From positions 1-7,660 of the forward strand of contig JASHPP010000703.1 of the NCBI GenBank assembly GCA_030038035.1: a stretch of 7,660 nucleotides of DNA, in the 5' to 3' direction. The notes beneath the pieces were generated by a model. It ran no database searches, was not told the origin of the DNA, and was given only the letters and a program-made list of their open reading frames with translations. Shown piece after piece: positions 1-5,451 of this stretch. Each line of letters begins with the position of its first letter. Position 1 is the stretch's first letter. The DNA is from Trebonia sp. Lineage in GTDB: Bacteria > Actinomycetota > Actinomycetes > Streptosporangiales > Streptosporangiaceae. The position numbers and the translations under genes were made by a program.

Positions 1-1
1 C

Positions 2-667
2 GGCCGCATGCTCGTCTTCTGCTGCGGGACCGCCTCCAGCGGGATCCCGCCCCACTGGGCCGCAACCCCCACCCGGCCCGGGATCGACCTCCTGCCCAGC
101 CTGTTCCCCGCGGCCGCCGACACGCTCATCGCCCGGGCCCGGGCCGCCAGGCACGAAGGCGACCTCGTCGTGGTATCCATCCACTGGGGATCCAACTGGG
201 GATACGGCGTGGACCGCGACCAGGTCCGCCTCGCCCACCGGCTGATCGACGGCGGCATCGACGTAATCCACGGCCACTCCTCCCACCATCCCCGTCCCAT
301 CGAGGTGTACCGGGGCAAGCTCGTCCTGTACGGCTGCGGCGACTGCATCGACGACTACGAAGGCATCACCGGCTACGAGGAGTACCGGGACGACCTGCGC
401 CTGCTGTACTTCGCGTCGATCGCACCGGACACCGGTGAACTCGCCGCCTTGACCATGGTGCCGATGCAGGCCAGGAACATGCGGCTGCGCCACGCCAGCA
501 CCGCCGACAGCCGCTGGCTGGCCGCCACGCTCGGCCAGATCAGCCGCGAGTTCGGATCCCGGGTCGAGCACCGGCCCGACGGCCGCCTGATCGTGCACCT
601 TAAGGACGTCAGCGCGAGTGCGCCGTCGCGCGCTACGGCGCAGCAGACGGTCCGAACCACGTGGTGA
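2..667 (+). CDS. CapA-family (PGA_cap) metallophosphatase-like protein, 5'-truncated
   Basis: This is the C-terminal part of a protein of the CapA / poly-gamma-glutamate capsule biosynthesis family, which has a calcineurin-like metallophosphatase fold. The frame is open to the left edge, and family members are usually 350-400 residues, so the real start lies outside the window; the ATG at 8 is probably internal. Counting from that ATG, the family signatures are VVVSIHWGSNWGY (about 54-66), the histidine-rich GGIDVIHGHSSHHPRPIEVY (about 82-101), and GKLVLYGCGD (103-112), which corresponds to the usual GKLIxYSLGN. The histidines match the metal-binding positions of the family. Family members are linked to capsule or exopolymer assembly, but many actinobacterial homologues have no proven function. 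The last 20 or so residues (SASAPSRATAQQ...) look unconserved and overlap a minus-strand gene remnant. Confidence 0.85.
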   Translation, partial: GRMLVFCCGTASSGIPPHWAATPTRPGIDLLPSLFPAAADTLIARARAARHEGDLVVVSIHWGSNWGYGVDRDQVRLAHRLIDGGIDVIHGHSSHHPRPIEVYRGKLVLYGCGDCIDDYEGITGYEEYRDDLRLLYFASIAPDTGELAALTMVPMQARNMRLRHASTADSRWLAATLGQISREFGSRVEHRPDGRLIVHLKDVSASAPSRATAQQTVRTTW

Positions 668-785
668 GCGCGTCAGGAAGCCCCGAATGGGTACCGTCTC
701 CCACCCAGGCCGCATACCCGTCGGGCCGGATCAGCACGGCGGCGGGAGCCGGGCTGGAGCTGATGCGAGGCGCTTGATGATCGGC
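633..785 (-). pseudogene. Remnant: C-terminal tail of a FAD-dependent aromatic monooxygenase
   Basis: The codon directly after the methyltransferase stop begins a 50-codon stretch in the same frame, ending at a TAG (633-635). It contains AVLIRPDGYAAW (residues about 16-27 of the stretch) and LPDALTTWFG (36-45). That pattern, an [AV]-L-[IVL]-R-P-D-G-[HY]-[VA]-A-W strand followed by a short helix and a terminal R/TWFG, is typical of the last 40 residues of PheA/TfdB-type (PF01494) FAD monooxygenases such as those in antibiotic clusters. No start codon with a ribosome site and none of the rest of the enzyme is present, so this is most likely what remains after a deletion or recombination that put the methyltransferase where the monooxygenase body was. 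Alternatives are a chance resemblance or read-through of the methyltransferase stop. The identification rests on a short motif recalled from the family. Confidence 0.55.
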
Positions 786-1625
786 TCACGTGGTCAGCGT
801 TTTGCTGGCGGTGATGAGCAGGTATTCCCATTCCATGATCATGGCGCCCGTGCCGCTGTCGTGGCGGCCGGCAAGGCCGGCGAGGTCGCGGTCGAGGGCG
901 GCGGTTCGCTGCGGGTCACCGGCGATGCCGCGGTAGGCGGCGATGGTCGGGCCGTAGCGGGCCTTGAAGTAGTCGCGGAAGTCCTCCGGGCTGGTGAACT
1001 TGTCCACCCGGACTGTCTGGCGTTGTGCGGTGAGGTTGGCGACCCGGTCACCGAGCAGCGCGCGGACGTGGTCTTCGCAGCCCCACAGCGGCGGCGGCTG
1101 GGCACCGGGCGGGGGCGGCGGGGCGTAGGGCTTCATGGCGGCGAACATCTGGCCGATGAAACCCTCGGGAGTCCAGCTGAGCAGCCCGATGGTCCCGCCG
1201 GGACGGCATACCCGGACTAGTTCGCCGGCGCTGACCCGGTGGTGGGGGGCGAACATGACTCCCAGGCAGGACATCACGACGTCGAACTCGCCGTCGCCGA
1301 ACGGGAGTGCCTCGGCGTCGGCCTCCCGCCATTCCAGCTCGATGCCCTGCCGCTCGGCCTGCTGGCGGCCGGCGGTGAGCAGTTCGGGTGTCAGGTCGCA
1401 GGCCACCACGCTTGCGCCGGCCCGGGCGGCGGGGATAGCCGCGTTCCCGGATCCCGCAGCCACGTCAAGCACCCGGTCGCCGGGCCGCACCGCGCACGCG
1501 CCGACCAGGATCTGGCCCAGGTCCGCGATGATGTCGGCGGCCAGGACAGGGTAATCACCAAGCGCCCACATGGCACGGTGGCTAGCCTTCAGGGTCCTGT
1601 CGGCCTGCTCCGCCGGTGCGGTCAT
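786..1625 (-). CDS. Class I SAM-dependent methyltransferase
   Basis: A 279-residue Rossmann-fold methyltransferase of the UbiE/Methyltransf_11 type, transferring a methyl group from S-adenosylmethionine to an unidentified small molecule. Motif I is VLDVAAGSGNAAI (52-64), the acidic end of strand 2 is D77 (VVACDLTPELL), the next loop is EADAEALPF (101-109), followed by FDVVMSCLGVMF (114-125) and the strand-5 region VRVCRPGGTIGLLSW (137-151). A proline-rich loop (169-179) sits in the substrate-cap region. The ATG at 1625 is preferred over the in-frame upstream start at 1658 because GGGAGGAG lies 7-8 nt before it. The gene is divergent from the HxlR-type regulator, which is the obvious candidate controller. 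The stop is followed in frame by a monooxygenase-like remnant, hinting that the two activities were once neighbours in a natural-product or detoxification pathway. Substrate cannot be predicted. Confidence 0.9.
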   Translation of the reverse strand: MTAPAEQADRTLKASHRAMWALGDYPVLAADIIADLGQILVGACAVRPGDRVLDVAAGSGNAAIPAARAGASVVACDLTPELLTAGRQQAERQGIELEWREADAEALPFGDGEFDVVMSCLGVMFAPHHRVSAGELVRVCRPGGTIGLLSWTPEGFIGQMFAAMKPYAPPPPPGAQPPPLWGCEDHVRALLGDRVANLTAQRQTVRVDKFTSPEDFRDYFKARYGPTIAAYRGIAGDPQRTAALDRDLAGLAGRHDSGTGAMIMEWEYLLITASKTLTT

Positions 1626-1709
1626 CGCCGTTCTCCTCCCGCATGCCCGGGCGGCCACCGGACTGGCGCCGCCGTGGAACTGACGCTAGGAACAGACCGG
1701 GCCTTCGGC

Positions 1710-1728
1710 TAGTACAAGATCTGTACCA
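1710..1728. promoter_or_regulatory. Palindromic operator candidate for the HxlR-type regulator
   Basis: TAGTACAAGATCTGTACCA contains GTACA - 5 nt - TGTAC as a perfect inverted repeat (1712-1726). The outer T/A pair also matches, leaving one mismatch in 7-bp arms. It lies midway between the divergent methyltransferase and regulator genes. HxlR/DUF24 regulators act as winged-helix dimers and usually bind short palindromes with GTAC/TACT-type half-sites in their own promoter region, so autoregulation and control of the methyltransferase from this site is a fair inference. On the minus strand the left half contains TTGTAC, which could double as a -35 element for the methyltransferase. A TAnnnT hexamer (TAGCGT, 1688-1683) lies 23 nt further on, which is rather far. 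Confidence 0.55.
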
Positions 1729-1756
1729 GCACTGGCCCGCGCTGGCGATCAGGACC

Positions 1757-1762
1757 TAGCCT
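1757..1762 (+). promoter_or_regulatory. -10 element of a probable leaderless HxlR promoter
   Basis: TAGCCT matches the actinobacterial -10 consensus TAnnnT and ends 7 nt before the ATG at 1770. Transcription would start at or beside the A of the ATG, giving a leaderless mRNA. This agrees with the lack of a convincing Shine-Dalgarno sequence before that ATG. I see no clear -35 hexamer. The palindrome at 1710-1728 would lie just upstream of the -35 region. Confidence 0.45.
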
Positions 1763-1769
1763 GCGGAAC

Positions 1770-2453
1770 ATGGGGTCTTCCTACCGCCAGTTCTGCCCGG
1801 TGGCCAAAGCGATGGAGCTGCTGGACGAGCGCTGGACGCTGCTGATCGTCCGTGAGCTGGTGACCGGCAGCCAGCACTTCAACGAGCTTCGCCGCGGGGT
1901 GCCGCGGATGTCCCCCTCCCTGCTCTCCAAACGGCTGAGCCAGCTGGCACGCGCCGGAATCGTGGACCGCCACGATGACGGAAGCGACGTCCGGTACGTG
2001 CTGACTCCGGCGGGCCGCGAACTGCGGCCGGTGGTCGAAGCGCTGGCGGTCTGGGGTATCCGCTGGATCGGGGAAATCGGCGAGGAGGACCTCGATCCCA
2101 AGCTGCTGCTGTGGGACATGCACCGCAACATCGACCATGACGCCGTCCCTGACGGCAGGACGGTCGTGCAATTCCGGTTCCCAGAGGCCTCCGCGCGCAG
2201 CCGGGACTGGTGGCTCGTGATCACACCGGACGACGCCGACGTCTGCGACGCCGACCCCGGCTATCCCGTCGCCGTCACCATGACCACCAGCCTGCGGCGC
2301 ATGACCGAGGTCTGGCGCGGCGACCTGAGCTGGCCAGACGCGCTACGCTCCGGAGCGATCACCCTCCACGGACCCGAAAGTCTCCGGCGGGCCGTCCCCC
2401 GCTGGTTCACCCTTCCGGTATTCGCCGCAGTGTCGCGGCCTCCCCGATCATGA
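1770..2453 (+). CDS. HxlR-family (DUF24) winged-helix regulator with SCP2-like C-terminal domain
   Basis: A 227-residue transcriptional regulator. The N-terminal HxlR domain spans about residues 5-100: QFCPVAKAMELLDERWTLLI (7-26), then FNELRRGVPRMSPSLLSKRL (37-56) as the recognition region, then the wing (GIVDRHDDGSDVRYVLTPAGREL). Cys9 occupies the conserved N-terminal cysteine position used for redox or electrophile sensing in members such as YodB and HypR; whether it senses here is unknown. Residues about 110-220 form the extra domain found in a large actinobacterial subgroup and related to SCP2 sterol-carrier folds (WWLVITPDDADVCDADPGYP, then WRGDLSWPDALRSGAITLHG), which probably binds a hydrophobic ligand. 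HxlR proteins are typically about 110-130 residues, so this is the long form. It is divergent from the methyltransferase, with a palindrome between them. The 3' end converges on the phosphoesterase gene and overlaps its current frame by 47 bp. Confidence 0.92.
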   Translation: MGSSYRQFCPVAKAMELLDERWTLLIVRELVTGSQHFNELRRGVPRMSPSLLSKRLSQLARAGIVDRHDDGSDVRYVLTPAGRELRPVVEALAVWGIRWIGEIGEEDLDPKLLLWDMHRNIDHDAVPDGRTVVQFRFPEASARSRDWWLVITPDDADVCDADPGYPVAVTMTTSLRRMTEVWRGDLSWPDALRSGAITLHGPESLRRAVPRWFTLPVFAAVSRPPRS

Positions 2454-3024
2454 CCCGCGTGCTCCACCGACTGCGCATCACGCCTGGCGGAGTTGCTGCA
2501 CCGCGCTGACCAGGGAGTCTGCGAGCTCTGAGCGGTTCAGGTAAGACCCCGTAAGGTCCGCCACGTAAACGATCCCCGGCCACTTCCTGCCAGGTCCTTC
2601 CGGTGCGCACGCTCGCCGGGCGTTCCGCAACGATGTCCGAGCCGGGCCGCGCGGTGGCGTCCCTGGTCTTCACCAGGATCCACCGGCGCTCGCCTGTGCG
2701 GGTCAGGGCGAAGCCTCCGGTCAGCTTGCTGCCGTGCAGGATGAAGGCCAGGTGGCCGGGCTCGTCGCGGGTGACCTCAGCGGGTCCCTCGTCCCAGATG
2801 ATCACGGCGCCGCTGCCCCGCGGCTGTCCCTCGTGCACCCCTTCGAACTCACCGGCCGACAGCTCGTGATCCTCGACGGGGACGGCCAGGCGCCGCACAC
2901 CGGGGTCGAGCGACGGTCCTTTCGGGACGGCCCAGGAGCGCAGCACTTCGCCCGCCTGAATGCGCAGGTCGAAGTGGAGCGTGGTCGCGTCATGCAGCTG
3001 CACGACAAATCGCGTGGCAGGCAC
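2407..3024 (-). CDS. Stand-alone LigD-type 3'-phosphoesterase, probably frameshifted near its 3' end
   Basis: This matches the 3'-phosphoesterase (PE) module of DNA ligase D, which removes 3'-phosphates and ribonucleotides from DNA ends during end joining. Counting from the GTG at 3024, the metal-site signature H11-x5-H17-x-D19-x-R21 (LHDATTLHFDLR) is intact. It is followed by RSWAVPKGPSLDP (29-41, with the conserved Lys35), RRLAVPVEDH (44-53, with the His after VED), VIIWDEG (74-80), LHGSKLTGGFALTR (96-109) and WILVKTRD (115-122). The usual PEGxYG loop is altered to HEGQPRG. PE proteins normally end soon after the SVRTGRTWQEVA segment (139-149). Beyond it, this frame loses third-position GC bias and overlaps the regulator gene, while the neighbouring frame looks coding. 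GTG 3045 is an alternative start; 3024 is preferred because the homology begins there. No ligase, polymerase or Ku gene is in the window. Confidence 0.8.
   Translation of the reverse strand: MPATRFVVQLHDATTLHFDLRIQAGEVLRSWAVPKGPSLDPGVRRLAVPVEDHELSAGEFEGVHEGQPRGSGAVIIWDEGPAEVTRDEPGHLAFILHGSKLTGGFALTRTGERRWILVKTRDATARPGSDIVAERPASVRTGRTWQEVAGDRLRGGPYGVLPEPLRARRLPGQRGAATPPGVMRSRWSTRVMIGEAATLRRIPEG
2478..2573 (-). other. Out-of-frame coding tail of the phosphoesterase gene (apparent +1 frameshift)
   Basis: After the G run at 2577-2574 (minus strand GGCCGGGGATC), shifting by one base gives a 31-codon tail ending in TGA at 2478-2480. It starts IVYVADLTGSYLNR and ends SAVQQLRQA. The tail keeps high third-position GC and protein-like alternation, with a predicted strand followed by an amphipathic helix. 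The formal frame over the same DNA reads arginine/proline-rich residues with poor third-position GC. Ending at 2478 would also leave 24 bp between the convergent genes in place of a 47-bp overlap. Upstream the shifted frame meets a stop, so it is not a separate gene. A single-base insertion in the G4 run (real or a sequencing error) is the simplest explanation. Confidence 0.55.
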
Positions 3025-3030
3025 TAGGCG

Positions 3031-3036
3031 ACAGTA
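3031..3036 (-). promoter_or_regulatory. -10 element supporting a leaderless GTG start at 3024
   Basis: On the minus strand TACTGT (TAnnnT consensus) ends 6 nt before the GTG at 3024. No Shine-Dalgarno sequence is visible before either candidate GTG (3045 or 3024). Spacing fits a transcript beginning at the start codon. No convincing -35 is seen, so this is only moderate support. Confidence 0.3.
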
Positions 3037-3342
3037 GCCGGGCACGGCGTGCTCACTGAAGATCCCGCGCGGCCGTCCCGTCTCGGCTACTGCGGCGCGC
3101 CTGGCGCAGCGATCGTACGCCGTCCCAGCGCAGCCGACCGGGCCCGGGATGACCCGCCGACCCGGCGGGCATCGCCGGTGTAGATGCGGCCGTTGCGCAC
3201 CGTGAGGCCGGCGGGATCTTCGGCCGGCTGTGCCGGACCAGCCCGGCCACCGGCATCGACGTCCAGGAGTGGGGCGTGGCCATGCCGCGCCTCTTTCTTG
3301 GCGGCAGCTTTCACCGTAGGCACCGACGGCAGGCGACGGCTT

Positions 3343-3360
3343 CGGTCAGATGACTGACCG
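3343..3360. repeat. Perfect palindrome, candidate operator
   Basis: CGGTCAGATGACTGACCG has 7-bp perfectly paired arms around ATGA. Its core CAGATGACTGA (3347-3357) recurs exactly 70 bp downstream at 3417-3427, 36 bp before the GTG of the triad-less hydrolase. A full site plus a partial site upstream of a start codon is a common operator layout. No TetR, MarR or similar gene lies alongside to supply the binding protein. Confidence 0.45.
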
Positions 3361-3376
3361 CTCCCCCAAGTCGGCT

Positions 3377-3392
3377 GCCGCAGTTCTGCGGC
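3377..3392. repeat. Short GC-rich hairpin
   Basis: GCCGCAGTTCTGCGGC is a perfect 7-bp inverted repeat with a 2-nt centre, lying between the two copies of the CAGATGACTGA element. No T-run follows on either strand, so a terminator role is not well supported. Confidence 0.35.
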
Positions 3393-3416
3393 CAGGCTGC
3401 GTCGCCGCAATGCAGC

Positions 3417-3427
3417 CAGATGACTGA
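3417..3427. repeat. Second, partial copy of the CAGATGACTGA element
   Basis: CAGATGACTGA repeats the core of the palindrome at 3343-3360 at a spacing of exactly 70 bp. The outer arms are not conserved here, so it would be a half-site or weaker site. It lies just upstream of the hydrolase start at 3463. Confidence 0.4.
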
Positions 3428-3462
3428 AGCCTAGCCGGGGGGCCTCGGGCAAGCCTTGACAG

Positions 3463-4215
3463 GTGACGGAGCGCCACCCTGTCCTGTTCATTCACGGTCT
3501 GTGGCTGCACGCGAGTTCGTGGGATCGGTGGGTGAAGCTGTTCGCGGCGCACGGGTATGCCGCTGTGGCGCCCGGCTGGCCTGGTGATGAACCGACGGTT
3601 CGGGCTGCGAGGGAGAGTCCCAGCGCGCTGCACGGCCGCGGCACCGATGAGGTGAGGGAGCACTACGCGCAGGTCGCGAGAAGCCTCACGGCGCGGCCTG
3701 TGCTGGTCGGGCACGGGTTCGGGGGGGTGCTGGCGCTGACGCTGGCCGTGGAGATCCACGCCGCCGGCGTGATCGCGATCGACGCGATGCCGGTCGGCGC
3801 GATCGCGCCGGCCCGAGATCCGGCGGCCGGGCTCGGTGCGGCGGCGCTCACCCGCGACGAGTTCCGCGAGTTGTATGGCTGCGCCGTGAGCCGTGCGGAG
3901 TCTGACCGGCTCTACGAGCGGTGGGCGATACCAGCGCCCCAGTGGGCACTGCGTGAGGCACTCAGGCCTGACACGCTCGCGCCACGACCAGATGCGCCTG
4001 CCACGAACTCTTCTCGCTGCCCCGTGCTGCTGGTGGTGAGCGGGCAGAGCCGGCGACGCGCGGTCGCGCGGTACGCCTCCGCCGGAGCACGCGCGCTCGT
4101 CGCGGCCAGCGAGGTGGCTGTCTTCCCCGATCGGGGGCCGTCCCTGGTCATCGACAGCGGCTGGCGGCCGGTGGCCGAATCATGCCTGTCCTGGATGGAC
4201 GCGTACGAGCTGTGA
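3463..4215 (+). CDS. Alpha/beta-hydrolase-fold protein lacking the catalytic triad
   Basis: A full-length 250-residue alpha/beta-hydrolase-fold protein with no signal peptide. The fold landmarks are clear: VLFIHGLWLHASSWDRWVK (7-25, with the HG oxyanion motif), VAPGWPGDEPTV (35-46), the nucleophile elbow PVLVGHGFGG (79-88), the cap segment LYERWAIPAP (150-159), CPVLLVVSGQ (186-195) and FPDRGPSLVIDSGW (221-234). Close relatives, as I recall them, have GHSFGG, GGQDH and DRGHSL at the three catalytic positions. Here they read GHG (Gly85), GQS (Ser196) and RGP (Pro226). The nucleophile Ser, the acid and the His are therefore all replaced, while the fold and reading frame are kept. Codon 85 is GGG and codon 226 is CCG, each two or more changes from the expected codon, so base-call errors are unlikely. 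It is probably a non-catalytic binding protein or an enzyme with altered chemistry. The GTG start lacks a clear Shine-Dalgarno sequence. Confidence 0.85.
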   Translation: MTERHPVLFIHGLWLHASSWDRWVKLFAAHGYAAVAPGWPGDEPTVRAARESPSALHGRGTDEVREHYAQVARSLTARPVLVGHGFGGVLALTLAVEIHAAGVIAIDAMPVGAIAPARDPAAGLGAAALTRDEFRELYGCAVSRAESDRLYERWAIPAPQWALREALRPDTLAPRPDAPATNSSRCPVLLVVSGQSRRRAVARYASAGARALVAASEVAVFPDRGPSLVIDSGWRPVAESCLSWMDAYEL

Positions 4216-4217
4216 GT

Positions 4218-4262
4218 CGCCGTCGGCTCCAGGCCGCGCGGCGCGGCCTGGAGCCGACGGCG
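4218..4262. terminator. Bidirectional terminator hairpin between convergent hydrolase genes
   Basis: A perfect inverted repeat of 21 bp per arm (4218-4238 and 4242-4262) surrounds a 3-nt centre (CGG). It begins 2 bp after the TGA of the plus-strand hydrolase and ends 9 bp before the stop of the minus-strand hydrolase. The plus-strand side is followed by TCCTTCCTGT, a weak pyrimidine-rich tail; the minus side has no T-run. Long GC-rich stems without a U-tract are common at actinobacterial gene ends, and the symmetric position suggests termination of both transcripts. Confidence 0.85.
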
Positions 4263-4271
4263 TCCTTCCTG

Positions 4272-5159
4272 TCAGCTTGTCGCCCAGGCAGCGGCGACGA
4301 TCACGCTGGCGACGGCGCCAGGCTTGGAGATCAGCGACAGGTGGCCGGCGTCGACGTCGGTGATGCGGGCATGGGCCCGGTGCGCCATGAAGGTCAGCAG
4401 CGCGGGCGGGATGACCCTGTCGGCGGTGCCGACCACGGCCCACGACGGGATGGCCTGCCAGGCCGGGGTACCGGAGACGTCCGTGGCGGCGTTAGCGGCC
4501 AGCGGCCGCTGGGTGGCCGCCAGCAGCGCAGCCTCGGTGGCGCTGAGGCCGCTGGCGAAGCAGCCGGGGAACTTGTCCGGCTGCAGGTACAGGTCGGCGT
4601 CGCCTTTCGGCGCGCCAGGGAACGGCACCGGGTCGAAGACCGTGGCCGGGTTCCCGCCGATGCACGAGCCCGCGCCCTGCGGCCGGGCCAGCAGCGAGGC
4701 GATCGACTCGCCCTTGGCCGGGATGAAGGCGTCCACGTACACCAGCGCCTTGACCTCAGGATCGCCGACCGCGGCGTCGGTGATGACCGCGCCGCCATAG
4801 GAGTGGCCGACCAGCACGATCGGCTTTCCGGCGAGCGCGGCGTTGCCGGTCAGGAAATCGTGCAGGTAGGCGGCGTCGGAGGCCAGGCCGCGCAGCGGGT
4901 CCGGCGGCGCGTACACGGTGAAGCCTTCACTGGTCAGGATCCGGATCACCCCGTCCCAGCTTGATGAGTCGGCCCACGCGCCGTGCTCCAGGACAATGAC
5001 CGGCCTGGTTTTGCCGGCCCAGTTCAGGTCGCGCGCGCTGGCAGCGGCCCGGGCCGGGCCGCCCGCGATGGCGGCAGCCAGCAGGCCGGCCAGGGCCAGG
5101 ATGGCGGCGACGATGACCAGGCGCAGCCGGGCGCGGTGCGCTGTGGCGATGGCGTTCAT
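4272..5159 (-). CDS. Secreted alpha/beta-hydrolase (esterase/lipase-like)
   Basis: A 295-residue alpha/beta-hydrolase with an N-terminal export signal. Residues 1-40 comprise a basic start (HRARLR), a hydrophobic core (LVIVAAILALAGLLAAAIA) and a probable signal-peptidase site near GPARA-AAS, so the product is exported or lipid-anchored by its signal. The oxyanion motif is LEHGAWADSSSWD (57-69). The nucleophile elbow is VLVGHSYGGAV (115-125, Ser120). The acid is Asp247 in VVGTADRVIP, and the base is His273 in DVDAGHLSLIS, so the triad is complete. Cys166 and Cys200 could form a disulfide in the cap. The ATG at 5159 is preceded at 8 nt by GGAAAGGA, which makes it better than the in-frame start at 5246. 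The family includes esterases and polyketide-type hydrolases; the substrate is not predictable. It converges on the triad-less hydrolase but is not closely similar to it outside fold motifs, so recent duplication is unlikely. Confidence 0.88.
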   Translation of the reverse strand: MNAIATAHRARLRLVIVAAILALAGLLAAAIAGGPARAAASARDLNWAGKTRPVIVLEHGAWADSSSWDGVIRILTSEGFTVYAPPDPLRGLASDAAYLHDFLTGNAALAGKPIVLVGHSYGGAVITDAAVGDPEVKALVYVDAFIPAKGESIASLLARPQGAGSCIGGNPATVFDPVPFPGAPKGDADLYLQPDKFPGCFASGLSATEAALLAATQRPLAANAATDVSGTPAWQAIPSWAVVGTADRVIPPALLTFMAHRAHARITDVDAGHLSLISKPGAVASVIVAAAWATS

Positions 5160-5451
5160 CGCATGCGTCCTTTCCGGTGTGATGAACAAGACGCTGTGCA
5201 GCATGGCCGCCCGGCACGCTCGGCCGCTTGTGTCATGCGACTGCACCTGAGCGCGGAGACCACGGTCCGTTCGGGATAAATCCGGGAGTGCGGGGGCACG
5301 GTCGGAGCGCCTGGACGCGGCCGGTGCCCGCGCGGGACCTTATGGACGGTGACGGCGCGGGGGACGCTCTCGCGTGAGTCCAGCCGCCCGGGCGCTGGAG
5401 ACGCGGACTACACGCTGGACCCGGTCAGCCCGTCGGGCTGGGGCGGCGGCT
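5160..5451. other. Intergenic region upstream of the secreted hydrolase
   Basis: About 290 bp with no supportable gene. It must hold the hydrolase promoter on the minus strand. The only TAnnnT candidate I noticed is TAAGGT (5342-5337), with no good -35 and an implied leader of about 170 nt. The left end carries the hydrolase ribosome-binding site. The right end carries a short hairpin beyond the 3' end of the next minus-strand gene. Confidence 0.4.
5426..5440 (-). terminator. Possible weak terminator hairpin
   Basis: CAGCCCGTCGGGCTG is a perfect 7-bp inverted repeat with one central base, 12 bp beyond the stop of the ScoMcrA-head-like gene on the minus strand. There is no T-run. Position suggests termination of the operon, but the stem is short. 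Confidence 0.35.

Larger units (their letters stand above)
3046..3462. other. Gene-poor region with repeats; possible small minus-strand ORF
   Basis: This stretch of about 420 bp has no recognisable gene. The best candidate is a 76-codon minus-strand frame at 3053-3283. Its ATG follows AAAGAGG by about 8 nt, its third-position GC is roughly 80%, and it stops 28 bp before the phosphoesterase GTG at 3024. The product is rich in R, P, A and S and resembles nothing I know. A second minus frame (about 3165-3210) reads GLTVRNGRIYTGDAR, which looks like the start of an amidohydrolase, but the resemblance does not extend either side. Coding bias switches between frames along the region, which suggests decayed coding DNA or simple GC-rich spacer. 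The right half holds the palindromes listed separately. Confidence 0.4.

Noticed and set aside
618..1220. Long plus-strand open frame across the methyltransferase
   Set aside because: It is antisense to a clear SAM-methyltransferase, rich in G, R and A, and has no recognisable motif; high GC makes antisense frames stay open.
2407..2477. The last residues of the formal phosphoesterase frame as genuine protein
   Set aside because: Third-position GC is poor from about 2573 onward, the residues are R/P-rich, and the frame overlaps the regulator gene; the +1 frame explains the DNA better.
3456..3461. TTGACA just before the hydrolase GTG as a -35 promoter element
   Set aside because: The matching -10 would fall inside the gene, near 3479-3485, where the sequence is a poor fit, and no good internal start follows.
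3087..3491. 134-codon minus-strand frame containing GLTVRNGRIYTGDAR
   Set aside because: The amidohydrolase-like string is about 15 residues only. Sequence on both sides shows no similarity, and coding bias changes frame within it.
4182..4964. 260-codon plus-strand open frame opposite the secreted hydrolase
   Set aside because: The opposite strand carries an intact GHSYGG hydrolase with signal peptide and ribosome site. This frame is R/G/D-rich, has no motif and would run through the terminator hairpin.
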